From NCBI RefSeq assembly GCF_040371945.1, contig NZ_BAABWS010000001.1, forward strand, positions 186,001-250,000: DNA of 64,000 nucleotides, given 5' to 3'. The translations under genes and the position numbers were made by a program. A model generated the notes under the pieces. The model was not told where the DNA came from and did no database searches. It saw nothing but the letters and a program-made list of their open reading frames with translations. This document shows, piece after piece, positions 52,053 to 60,321 of the stretch (the stretch's first letter is position 1; each line of letters starts with the position of its first letter). Source of the DNA: Litorivita sp040371945. GTDB lineage: Bacteria > Pseudomonadota > Alphaproteobacteria > Rhodobacterales > Rhodobacteraceae.

Positions 52053-53603
52053 GTGGAAGACAGCATTTTTATCGGCGGCGGCGGACCGGACTATGGCGAA
52101 AAACAGGGGCTGAGCCTCAAATACGCCAACCGCCACGGGTTGATCGCGGGGGCCACGGGGACGGGCAAAACCGTGACGCTGCAAATCCTCGCCGAAGGGT
52201 TTTCCGCCGCTGGCGTGCCGGTGTTCCTCTCGGACGTCAAGGGCGACCTGTCCGGCCTTGCTGCGGCGGGCAGCCCCGATCACAAATTGCACGCGCCCTT
52301 TACCGAACGCGCCGCCAAGATCGGCTTTGACGATTACAGCTACGACAGCTTTCCGGTGACCTTTTGGGATCTGTTCGGCCAATCGGGCCATCCGGTGCGC
52401 ACCACCGTGGCCGAAATGGGCCCGCTGTTGCTGTCGCGGTTGCTGGAGCTTTCCGAGGCGCAAGAGGGGATTTTGAACATCGCCTTCCGCCTCTCGGACG
52501 AACAGGGCTTGCCGCTTCTGGACCTCAAGGATTTGCAATCGCTTCTGGTCTGGACCGGCGAGAACCGCGAGGATCTGTCGCTGCGCTATGGCAATATTTC
52601 GGTGCAATCCATCGGCGCGATCCAACGGCGGCTTTTGGTGCTCGAAAACCAAGGCGGGGCCAAGCTTTTTGGCGAACCGGCGCTCGAGCTGAGGGATATG
52701 ATGCAATGCGACGCCTCGGGGCGCGGCTATATCAACATCCTCGCCGCCGACCAGTTGATGGGCGCGCCGCGCCTCTATGCGACCTTCCTTTTGTGGCTTT
52801 TGTCCGAACTTTTCGAAGAATTGCCCGAGGTTGGCGATCCTGACAAACCCAAATTGGTCTTTTTCTTTGACGAGGCGCATTTGCTGTTTGAGGATGCGCC
52901 CAAGGCGTTGACCGATAAGGTCGAACAGGTGGCGCGCTTGATCCGTTCCAAGGGCGTCGGCGTCTATTTCATCACCCAAAACCCCGCCGATGTGCCCGAA
53001 GACATCCTCGGACAGCTTGGCAACCGCGTGCAACACGCGCTGCGCGCCTTTACCGCCAAGGACCGCAAGGAATTGCGCATGGCCGCCGAAACCTACCGCG
53101 ACAACCCGCGTTTTGACACCGAAGAGGCGATCCGCGAGGTCGGCGTCGGCGAGGCGGTGACCTCTATGCTGATGAAAAAAGGCATTCCAGGCGTGGTGGA
53201 GCGCACCCTCATTCGCCCGCCCAGCTCGCAGCTTGGCCCGATTGACGCGCAGATGCGCAAATCCGTGATGGACGGCTCTCCGGTGGCGGGCAAATACGAG
53301 GCCATGATCGACCGGCGCTCGGCCTCCGAAATGCTGGCCGAGCGGGCCGAAGCCGCCGCCAAAGCCGCCGAGGAAGCCGAGGCCAAAGAGGAAGAAATGG
53401 AAGTCGCAGAGCGCGAATATAACGCCGGACGGCGCTATTCGGGCAGCCGCGTGGAAAAATCCACCTCGCGCCGCACCCGCAGCAATTCGCGCGGCGATAC
53501 CTTTGGCGAGAAGCTTGGCAAAAGCATCGTCAAGGAATTGACCGGCACCACCGGCCGGCGCATCGTGCGCGGGATTTTGGGAAGCCTCTTCAAAGGCCGC
53601 TAA
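52053..53603 (+). CDS. HerA-like ATPase of the DUF853/YjgR group
   Basis: A 516-residue P-loop ATPase of the HerA/FtsK superfamily. Walker A is GATGTGKT (33-40) and Walker B is FFFDEAH with D273-E274. FITQNPADVPEDILGQLGNRVQHALRAF resembles the motif III/arginine-finger region. From about 430 there is a charged Ala/Glu coiled coil (AERAEAAAKAAEEAEAKEEE) and a basic Ser/Arg tail. E. coli YjgR is of unknown function; DNA-dependent motor activity is presumed. The start is GTG, weakly preceded by GGGG. Confidence 0.88.
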   Translation: MEDSIFIGGGGPDYGEKQGLSLKYANRHGLIAGATGTGKTVTLQILAEGFSAAGVPVFLSDVKGDLSGLAAAGSPDHKLHAPFTERAAKIGFDDYSYDSFPVTFWDLFGQSGHPVRTTVAEMGPLLLSRLLELSEAQEGILNIAFRLSDEQGLPLLDLKDLQSLLVWTGENREDLSLRYGNISVQSIGAIQRRLLVLENQGGAKLFGEPALELRDMMQCDASGRGYINILAADQLMGAPRLYATFLLWLLSELFEELPEVGDPDKPKLVFFFDEAHLLFEDAPKALTDKVEQVARLIRSKGVGVYFITQNPADVPEDILGQLGNRVQHALRAFTAKDRKELRMAAETYRDNPRFDTEEAIREVGVGEAVTSMLMKKGIPGVVERTLIRPPSSQLGPIDAQMRKSVMDGSPVAGKYEAMIDRRSASEMLAERAEAAAKAAEEAEAKEEEMEVAEREYNAGRRYSGSRVEKSTSRRTRSNSRGDTFGEKLGKSIVKELTGTTGRRIVRGILGSLFKGR

Positions 53604-53612
53604 AGCTGGCGC

Positions 53613-53628
53613 TAGACCGTTCGGTCTA
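53613..53628. promoter_or_regulatory. TAGACC-N4-GGTCTA palindrome between the HerA-like and livM genes
   Basis: TAGACC-GTTC-GGTCTA, 10 bp after the HerA-like stop, inside a wider imperfect hairpin with outer GCTGG/CCAGC arms (53606-53635). Same half-sites as 36852. Its place between convergent 3' ends suits a hairpin as well as an operator. Confidence 0.7.
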
Positions 53629-53645
53629 ACCCCAGCCTTGGCGCC

Positions 53646-53683
53646 AAAAAACGCCCTTGCGCAGATCACGCGAGGGCGTTTTT
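53646..53683. terminator. Bidirectional terminator between the HerA-like gene and livM
   Basis: ACGCCCT (53651-53657) pairs with AGGGCGT (53673-53679), with an inner GCG/CGC extension, A tract 53646-53651 and T tract 53679-53683. It serves both convergent genes. Confidence 0.88.
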
Positions 53684-53700
53684 ACATGCACCGGCGCGCC

Positions 53701-55011
53701 TTATTTTTCGGGGATCAAACCGCGCGGGCTGAACCGCAAAACCAGCAGCAAAATCAATCCCATGGTCAAAAGCCGCATATGCGCGGCGCTGTCCAACAGA
53801 TGCGATTTGAGCGCCGATCCATCGGCCATTCCGGCGGTGATCAACCCGAGCAACAGATGGCCCATCGGCTCCACCTGCACCCACAAGAACCAGATCAGCA
53901 TCCCGCCCAGAACCGCGCCAAGGTTATTGCCCGATCCGCCGACGATCACCATCACCCAGATCAAAAACGTATAGCGCAGCGGCTGGTAGGACGCGGGGGT
54001 CAATTGCCCGTCCAGCGTGGTCATCATCGCCCCCGCAATGCCGCAGATCGCCGAGCCGAGGATGAACACCTGCAAATGGCGGCGTGTGACGTCTTTGCCC
54101 ATCGCATTGGCCGAAACCTCATTGTCGCGGATCGCCCGCATCATCCGGCCCCAAGGGCTGTGCAGGGCGCGCTGCGCCATCCAAAGCAGGATCAACAACA
54201 CGATGGCAAAAAGCACCATATAGCCAAGTTTGACATAAAGCGTCGAGGCGGTGATGGGGTCGATCCCCAGATCGGAGGCCTTTGCAACAAAGCCCGCATC
54301 GCTTTGCAAATCCACCTCATAGGGCACCGGACGGGGCAGGCCGATGACGTTCTTGACGCCCCGCGCCAGCCAGTCCTCGTTCTTCATCACCGCGATGATG
54401 ATCTCGGCAATGCCGAGCGTCGCAATGGCCAGATAGTCCGAGCGCAGCCCCAGCGCGGTCTTGCCGATCAGCCATGCCGCCCCCGCAGCCAGAACCCCGC
54501 CCATCGGCCATGCCAGCAAGACCGGCAGGCCCAGCCCGCCCAAATAGCCCGTCGCCGCCGGATTGACCGCCTCGACCGCCGCCACGCCGCCGTCAAAAAC
54601 CGCGCGAAACACAAAGAAACCGCCGATCAGAACCGCCAAAAGCGCCGCCGTGCGTGCCCGCGATTTCGACATACGTTTGAAGAGCATAACCGCCAAAGTT
54701 AATGTCGTCGCGCCAAGCGCCAGCCCCGCCATCACGCGCAGGCCGCCCGCGCTCCATGCCTCGGCCACCGGCGGCATGGAGGTCAGAACCGTGGCCAAAC
54801 CGCCAAGCGCCAAAAACCCCACAACCCCGACATTGAACAGCCCCGCAAAGCCCCATTGCAAATTCACCCCAAGCGCCATGATGGCCGAAATCAGCCCCAT
54901 GTTGAGGATCAGCAAAGCCGAGTTCCAACTTTGCAAAAATCCGGTCCCGAGGATCGCCACAGCGACCAGACCGAACAAAAACGGCACGCGTAGTTTCGAC
55001 AAACGGCTCAT
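53701..55011 (-). CDS. livM: Branched-chain amino acid-type ABC permease LivM
   Basis: A 436-residue inner-membrane permease of the LivM family with about ten TM helices. GLISAIMALGVNLQWGFAGLFNVG and YLAIATLGIAEII are the family motifs; SRARTAALLA and GGSGNNLGAVLGGM occur later. It carries an extra N-terminal segment and is longer than E. coli LivM (425). Four-bp overlap with livH. Possible substrates are branched-chain amino acids, amides or urea. Confidence 0.92.
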   Translation of the reverse strand: MSRLSKLRVPFLFGLVAVAILGTGFLQSWNSALLILNMGLISAIMALGVNLQWGFAGLFNVGVVGFLALGGLATVLTSMPPVAEAWSAGGLRVMAGLALGATTLTLAVMLFKRMSKSRARTAALLAVLIGGFFVFRAVFDGGVAAVEAVNPAATGYLGGLGLPVLLAWPMGGVLAAGAAWLIGKTALGLRSDYLAIATLGIAEIIIAVMKNEDWLARGVKNVIGLPRPVPYEVDLQSDAGFVAKASDLGIDPITASTLYVKLGYMVLFAIVLLILLWMAQRALHSPWGRMMRAIRDNEVSANAMGKDVTRRHLQVFILGSAICGIAGAMMTTLDGQLTPASYQPLRYTFLIWVMVIVGGSGNNLGAVLGGMLIWFLWVQVEPMGHLLLGLITAGMADGSALKSHLLDSAAHMRLLTMGLILLLVLRFSPRGLIPEK

Positions 55012-56018
55012 ACGGATTTCCCCGCAAATAGGCCCGTAGGCTTGAACAGAAGCACGATCAGCAAGATCACAAAGCTGACCGCGAATTTGTAATCGGTGGA
55101 GAGAAGCTGCACCAATCCGGTCGGCTCAAGCCCCTCGGGCAAGAGATAGACCAAGACCTTTTTCCACGCATAGGTCACGGTGACCTCGGAAAAGGCGATG
55201 ACAAATCCCCCCGCAATCGCGCCCAAAGGCGAGCCGAGCCCGCCGACAATCGCGGCGGCAAAGATCGGCAGGAGCAATTGGAAATAGGTGAAGGGTTTGA
55301 AGGATTTGTCCAGCCCGTAAAGCGTGCCCGCGATGGTCGCCAAGGCGGCCACAATGATCCATGTGATCATCACCACACGCTCGGGATTGATCCCCGACAA
55401 CAGCGCCAGATCCTCATTGTCCGAATAGGCGCGCATCGATTTGCCCGACCGCGTGTGGGTCAAGAACCAATAGAGCCACGCCACCACGACCACCGCCGTC
55501 AGCACCGTCAAACCTTGCGAGGTCTTGATCACCAATCCCTCGTCCAATCCGGTCATCTGTTTGAAATCACGCGCAGAAAGGATAAGCCGCGCGCCGTCCG
55601 AGAAGCGTTGATCCTCGACCCCGATGATAAAGCGCACCAGCCCGTTCATCACGAACATCACCCCCATAGAGACGATGACAAGGATCACCGGCTTGGCCTT
55701 TTGCACGCGGTAAAAGCGGTAGACCAATCGGTCTGTTCCCAAAACCATCCCCGCCGTCACCGCGATCCCGAAGGGCAGGGCGATCAGTGCCGTGGGCAGG
55801 GGCGCGATGGAAATCCCCATGGCCTGAAACGCCCAAGTGAACAGCACCACCGCCATGGTGCCAAAGGCCATCGTGTCGCCATGGGCGAAATTCGAGAACC
55901 GCAAGATGCCGTAAATCAAGGTCACACCAAGCGCACCAAGCGCCAGTTGGCTGCCGTAGGTCATGGCGGGAACCACAACATAATTGGCCAGCGCCACGAC
56001 CGCGTTGAGAAAATCCAT
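55008..56018 (-). CDS. livH: Branched-chain amino acid-type ABC permease LivH
   Basis: A 336-residue permease of the LivH family. LGALGVTLIYGILRFSNFAHGDTMAFGTM (about 26-54) is the diagnostic segment; LLSGINPERVVMITWIIVAALATIAGTLYG and PIFAAAIVGGLGSPLGAIAGG follow. The start at 56018 (MDFLNAVVALANYV) is chosen because the longer frame enters livF. The coding sequence includes TAGACC-AATC-GGTCTG at 55720, encoding TDRLVYR, so that copy is probably coincidental. Overlaps livM by 4 bp. Confidence 0.93.
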   Translation of the reverse strand: MDFLNAVVALANYVVVPAMTYGSQLALGALGVTLIYGILRFSNFAHGDTMAFGTMAVVLFTWAFQAMGISIAPLPTALIALPFGIAVTAGMVLGTDRLVYRFYRVQKAKPVILVIVSMGVMFVMNGLVRFIIGVEDQRFSDGARLILSARDFKQMTGLDEGLVIKTSQGLTVLTAVVVVAWLYWFLTHTRSGKSMRAYSDNEDLALLSGINPERVVMITWIIVAALATIAGTLYGLDKSFKPFTYFQLLLPIFAAAIVGGLGSPLGAIAGGFVIAFSEVTVTYAWKKVLVYLLPEGLEPTGLVQLLSTDYKFAVSFVILLIVLLFKPTGLFAGKSV

Positions 56019-56022
56019 GCCC

Positions 56023-56739
56023 CTAGCCCCCCAAGAAAGATTTGCGCACGTCTTCGTCCGCAAGCAGGTCTTTGCCGCTGCCGGTATGCGCATTTGCGCC
56101 CTGCACGAGAACATTTCCTTTGTCTGCGATTTCAAGCGCTTGGCGGGCGTTCTGTTCGACCATAAGCACCGGCAGTCCGGTGCGCGCCACCTCGATGATC
56201 CGGTCGAACAATTCGTCCATGACAATCGGGCTGACCCCTGCGGTCGGCTCGTCCAGCATCAAAACCTTGGGCTGTGTCATCAAGGCGCGGCCCACGGCGA
56301 CCTGTTGGCGTTGCCCGCCCGACAATTCCCCCGCCGGTTGGCGGCGCTTGTCCTTGAGGATCGGGAAGAGGTCATAGACCTGTGCCATCGTATCGGAAAA
56401 ATCGTCGCGCCGGATAAAGGCGCCCATTTCAAGGTTCTCCTCGACGCTCATCGAGGTGAAAATATTGCTGGTCTGCGGCACGAACCCCATGCCCTTGGCG
56501 ACACGTTCTTGCGGGCTGAGCCGTGTGATGTCCTCGCCGTCCAAAACCACGCGCCCCTTACGCAGGTCGAGCATGCCGAAGATCGCTTTCATCGCGGTGG
56601 ATTTGCCCGCGCCATTGGGGCCGACGATGACCGCAATCTCGCCCGGATCGACGGCAATGGTGCAATCGTGCAAAATATCGGGGCCGGATTTCCCGTAGCC
56701 TCCGGTCATATTCTCGCCGATGAGAAAGGGATTAGCCAT
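56023..56739 (-). CDS. livF: ABC ATPase LivF
   Basis: A 238-residue ATPase. Walker A is GPNGAGKST (40-48), signature LSGGQRQQVAVGRAL, Walker B LMLDEPTAGVSP, and FVPQTSNIFTSMSVEENLEMG is characteristic of LivF. Four bp separate it from livH. A short direct-repeat block (56769-56798) lies between it and livG. Confidence 0.94.
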   Translation of the reverse strand: MANPFLIGENMTGGYGKSGPDILHDCTIAVDPGEIAVIVGPNGAGKSTAMKAIFGMLDLRKGRVVLDGEDITRLSPQERVAKGMGFVPQTSNIFTSMSVEENLEMGAFIRRDDFSDTMAQVYDLFPILKDKRRQPAGELSGGQRQQVAVGRALMTQPKVLMLDEPTAGVSPIVMDELFDRIIEVARTGLPVLMVEQNARQALEIADKGNVLVQGANAHTGSGKDLLADEDVRKSFLGG

Positions 56740-56768
56740 GGCGCGCCCCTCCCGTTTGCACCGATGTG

Positions 56769-56798
56769 ATACCGACGTAATACCGACGTAATACCGAC
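56769..56798. repeat. 11-bp tandem repeat between livG and livF
   Basis: ATACCGACGTA occurs twice in full (56769-56779, 56780-56790) and a third time as ATACCGAC (56791-56798). It fills the 66-bp livG-livF gap. A slippage-prone array with no known role. Confidence 0.85.
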
Positions 56799-56805
56799 CC
56801 GCCCA

Positions 56806-57582
56806 TTACAGCATTTCCTTATTCTTCAAACCGGTGCCAAGATAGGCCTCGATCACTTGGCTATTGGCCTTGATCTCGTCCAATGTGCCGGTCGCCAGAA
56901 CCTTGCCCTCGGCCATACAGATCACCGGATCGCACAGCCGTCCGATGAAATCCATATCGTGTTCGATGACCACAAATGTATAGCCGCGCTCGCGGTTGAG
57001 CCGGATAATCGCATCGCCAATCGTGTTGAGCAGGGTGCGGTTTACCCCCGCGCCAACCTCGTCGAGAAAGACGATTTTCGCATCCACCATCATGGTGCGG
57101 CCCAATTCCAAAAGCTTTTTCTGGCCGCCGGAAATCTGACCGGCCTTTTGCTCGGCCAGATGGGAAATCGTCAAGAATTCAAGCACTTCGTCGGCCTTGG
57201 CGCGCAGGGCGCGTTCCTCTTCAGCGATGCGTTTGCGCCCGAACCATGTGTTCCAAAGCACCTCGCCCGCTTGCCCGCCTGGCACCATCATCAGGTTCTC
57301 GCGGCAGCTCATCGAGGAAAACTCATGCGCGATCTGGAAGGTGCGCAAAAGCCCCTTGTGGAACAAGGCATGCGGGGGCAGGCCGGTGATCTCCTCGCCG
57401 CCCATGGTGACATGGCCGGACGTGGGTTCAAGAACGCCCGCGATCACATTGAAAAGAGTGGTTTTTCCCGCCCCGTTCGGCCCGATCAATCCGGTGATCG
57501 ACCCTTCGGCAATTTCAAGGCTCGCGCCATCGACGGCGTGAAATCCGCCAAAATGTTTGTGCAGGTTTTCGACCCTGATCAT
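56806..57582 (-). CDS. livG: ABC ATPase LivG
   Basis: A 258-residue ATPase. Walker A GPNGAGKTT (34-42), signature ISGGQKKLLELGRTM, Walker B FLDEVGAGVN, and the LivG-type RTFQIAHEFSSMS. MIRVENLHKHFGG at 57582 is the natural start; the frame upstream to 57666 overlaps the terminator and is not translated. It pairs with LivF to power LivHM. Confidence 0.94.
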   Translation of the reverse strand: MIRVENLHKHFGGFHAVDGASLEIAEGSITGLIGPNGAGKTTLFNVIAGVLEPTSGHVTMGGEEITGLPPHALFHKGLLRTFQIAHEFSSMSCRENLMMVPGGQAGEVLWNTWFGRKRIAEEERALRAKADEVLEFLTISHLAEQKAGQISGGQKKLLELGRTMMVDAKIVFLDEVGAGVNRTLLNTIGDAIIRLNRERGYTFVVIEHDMDFIGRLCDPVICMAEGKVLATGTLDEIKANSQVIEAYLGTGLKNKEML

Positions 57583-57620
57583 ATCCGTCCCCGAAGCCGC
57601 ATCGCGCGCAGCCCTAGATG

Positions 57621-57650
57621 TTAAAAAACGGCCCGCCAGCGGCGGACCGT
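57621..57650 (-). terminator. Partial terminator between livK and livG
   Basis: On the minus strand ACGGTCCGCC (57650-57641) pairs with GGCGGGCCGT (57637-57628) with one mismatch, followed by six T (57628-57623). It lies after the livK stop, 39 bp before livG, and probably limits read-through into livGFHM so binding protein is made in excess. Confidence 0.82.
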
Positions 57651-57669
57651 CTTGTTTTTCAAGCAAAAA

Positions 57670-58866
57670 TTAGCGGTAGGCCACTGTGTTCAGCTTGCCA
57701 TCCTCGACCAGAAGTTCCTTGTAGGAACCGGCGCTTTCGCCGCCGCCGATCAATTCAACCGCCGTCGCGCCGACATAGTCGATCTCGCCGCCATTAGCGA
57801 TGATTTCAAGCGCCTTGGCCAATTCACCCGGATAGATTTTTTCACCCGGAGCATTGGCAACATCCATGATTTTGCCTGCATAATCAGCCGGTTCGACCGA
57901 ACCCGCCGCCTGCATCGCCAGCATGATCAATGCCGCCGCATCATAGCTTTCGCCCACATAGGGGCCTTCGCCGTTGAAGCCCGCCGCCGTCGCCAGCTCG
58001 AGGATTTTCGCCGCGCCTTCGCTCTCGGTGCCCGGAACGGTGCCGATCGAGCCGTTGATATCCGCGCCAAAGGTCTCTTCGAGCGCCGCGCCGATCATGC
58101 CGTCGGGCAGGACGAATTTGTCAAACGCACCGCTGTCGAGCGAGGCACGAATGATGCCCGGGCCGCCTTGGTCCACATAGCCCGCAACCACAAGCGCATC
58201 ACCGCCCGCAGAGGCCAATGCGCCAACTTCAGCCGAGTAATCCGCCTTGCCGTCTTCATGCGCGGCGGTGCCGGTGACGGTGCCGCCGATGGCTTCATAG
58301 GCCGAGGCAAAGCTATCCGCGAGACCCTTGCCGTAGTCGTTGTTGGTATAGGTCACGGCCACGGATTTGAGGCCTTTTTCCATCAAAAGCTCTGCCAGAA
58401 CCTGACCTTGGCGCGCATCGGAGGGCGCAGTGCGGAAGAACATGCCGCCGTCTTCGGCGTCCGACAAGGCAGGCGAGGTCGCCGAGGGCGAGATCATCAC
58501 AACGCCGTTGGGCATCGCCACCGAGGCGAGGATCGCGCCGGTCACGCCTGAGCAATCGGCGCCCATGATGCCTTTGACGCCATCCGATGTGATCAAACGC
58601 TCTGCCGCAGATGTGGCCGCAGCCGCGTCAACGCAGGTGCTGTCTGCGCGCACGGGGGTGACGGTTTTACCATCGAGCAGCTTGCCGCTGTCCGATACTT
58701 CCTTCATCGCCATTTCCGCCGATGCACCCATCGCGGGGGTGAGCGATTCAATCGGGCCGGTGAAGCCGAGGATAACGCCCAGCTTGACCTCATTTGCGTG
58801 GCTCTCGGCCCATGCGGACCCTGCGATCAGCGCGGTTGCCGCGCTTGCCATAAGCAGCTTTTTCAT
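57670..58866 (-). CDS. livK: Branched-chain amino acid-type binding protein LivK
   Basis: A 398-residue periplasmic binding protein with a 20-residue signal peptide (SAWA|ES). The type I fold has VKLGVILGFTGPIESLTPAMGASAEMA, then MGADCSGVTGAILASVAMPNG and FRTAPSDARQGQVLAELL. The pattern fits the LivJ/LivK family; ligand unknown. MKKLL at 58866 is preferred to 58881. First gene of the minus-strand operon. Confidence 0.92.
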   Translation of the reverse strand: MKKLLMASAATALIAGSAWAESHANEVKLGVILGFTGPIESLTPAMGASAEMAMKEVSDSGKLLDGKTVTPVRADSTCVDAAAATSAAERLITSDGVKGIMGADCSGVTGAILASVAMPNGVVMISPSATSPALSDAEDGGMFFRTAPSDARQGQVLAELLMEKGLKSVAVTYTNNDYGKGLADSFASAYEAIGGTVTGTAAHEDGKADYSAEVGALASAGGDALVVAGYVDQGGPGIIRASLDSGAFDKFVLPDGMIGAALEETFGADINGSIGTVPGTESEGAAKILELATAAGFNGEGPYVGESYDAAALIMLAMQAAGSVEPADYAGKIMDVANAPGEKIYPGELAKALEIIANGGEIDYVGATAVELIGGGESAGSYKELLVEDGKLNTVAYR

Positions 58867-59065
58867 ATGTCTAACTCCCATGTTGGAACGATATGTCCGA
58901 TCCGGAGCCTATTGCGGAAATTTTGGAATGAAAAGCACAGAGTGAAGCAGGGGCGTAGCGGAAGCTACACTTCGCGCGGCGCGGGAAAAAATCATACATA
59001 GGCGCCACAAATCACAACCTGCACGCGCAAATGGCCGCCCTCGCGGCGCACAGGTCATATGTTGT

Positions 59066-59081
59066 TAGACCGTCCGGTCCA
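59066..59081. promoter_or_regulatory. Imperfect TAGACC-N4-GGTCCA site upstream of livK
   Basis: TAGACC-GTCC-GGTCCA, one base off the dyad at 36852. It lies 11 bp from the glxA-type stop and about 200 bp upstream of livK. The intervening gap (58867-59065) also has a GTAGC-GGAA-GCTAC hairpin (58955-58968). Confidence 0.45.
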
Positions 59082-59091
59082 GCCCCATACC

Positions 59092-60093
59092 CTAGGTTTC
59101 GGGCGGCCCCTTGATTCCCCGCTCGCGATAGGGCGTGGTTTCATATTGGGCGCGGTAGCATTTGGAGAAATGCGAGGGCGAGGTGAAACCGCAAGCCAGC
59201 GCCACATTGATCACGCTCATATCGGTTTGCATCAACAGATTGCGCGCCTTTTGCAAGCGCAGCTCCATATAATAGCGTTTCGGGCTGCGGTTGAGATAGC
59301 GGCGAAACAGGCGCTCCAATTGCCGCGTCGACAGGCCCACATCGCTCGCCAGTTCCGCAGGGCTGACCGGCTCTTCGATATTGCCTTCCATCCGCAAGAT
59401 TACCGCCGCCAGCTTGGGGTGGCGCACGCCGATCCGCGTCGGCACCGAAAGCCGCTGCGTGTCGCTGTCGGTGCGGATCGAGGAATAGATCAATTGATCG
59501 GCCACATCATTGGCCAGTCCTGCCCCATGCTGCATACCAATCAGGCGCAGCATCAGATCAATCGAGGAGGTGCCGCCCGCCGAGGTGATGCGATTGCCAT
59601 CCACCACAAAGACCGAACGGGTGAGGTCCACATCTTCGAATTCCTCGGCAAAACTGTCTTGGTTTTCCCAATGGATCGTAGCGCGTTTCCCGTCCAAAAG
59701 CCCTGCCTTTGCAAGCACATAGGCACCGGTGCACAGCCCGCCGATGACCACGCCCTTGCGCGCCTCGCGCCGCAGCCAGCCAAGCATTTTCTTGCTCGCC
59801 GCGCGCTGCACATGGGTGCCGCCGCAGATCAGAACCGTATCGCCGCGCTCCAGTTCGGTCAGGTCATCATCCGATTGAAACGCCGCGCCCGAGGAAGAGG
59901 TGACCAAACCGCCGCCCTCGCTGGCCATACGCCATTCATAAACCTGCGCGCCCGCCATCCGGTTGGCCACGCGTAGACATTCGAGCGCCGAGGCAAAGGG
60001 CATCAAGGTGAATTCGTCGAGGAGCACAAAGATGAACCGCTGCGCGGGCGGCGCCTCTGTCGTGGCGATCGGGGGTAGATGTGGCTCTGGCAT
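59092..60093 (-). CDS. GlxA-family AraC-type regulator
   Basis: A 333-residue regulator. Residues about 18-190 form a DJ-1/PfpI-like domain (FIFVLLDEFTLMPFASALECLRVAN, GGLCTGAYVLAKAGLLDGKRATIHWE). The AraC HTH spans about 225-330 (SPAELASDVGLSTRQLERLFRRYLNRSP; VALACGFTSPSHFSKCYRAQYE). The group includes GbdR, the glycine betaine regulator, and homologues often control choline, carnitine or amino-acid genes. Its target is unknown. MPEPH at 60093 is chosen over a long upstream extension. Confidence 0.9.
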   Translation of the reverse strand: MPEPHLPPIATTEAPPAQRFIFVLLDEFTLMPFASALECLRVANRMAGAQVYEWRMASEGGGLVTSSSGAAFQSDDDLTELERGDTVLICGGTHVQRAASKKMLGWLRREARKGVVIGGLCTGAYVLAKAGLLDGKRATIHWENQDSFAEEFEDVDLTRSVFVVDGNRITSAGGTSSIDLMLRLIGMQHGAGLANDVADQLIYSSIRTDSDTQRLSVPTRIGVRHPKLAAVILRMEGNIEEPVSPAELASDVGLSTRQLERLFRRYLNRSPKRYYMELRLQKARNLLMQTDMSVINVALACGFTSPSHFSKCYRAQYETTPYRERGIKGPPET

Positions 60094-60321
60094 CGGTCTG
60101 TTTTCCAAGGGGCGGCGCCGGTGGGGTCGGGCGCGCGCGGGCCGTAAATTGCACCGCAGAAGGCCGCAAATGTTAGCGCGCGTCAATCCCTGCAATTGCC
60201 CTATGGTCTCTTAGCGGGGGGTTTTGTATATGTGGGGCTTCATAACGAGCGCTTTGGACCATTTCGGCCCGAAGCATGGGAGAACGCCGCGCAAGATACC
60301 GCGCGAGACCGGAGAAAAACG

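Noticed and set aside
55720..55735. TAGACC-AATC-GGTCTG inside livH
   Set aside because: It lies within a conserved coding segment (TDRLVYR on the minus strand) and is an imperfect dyad, so chance is the simpler reading.
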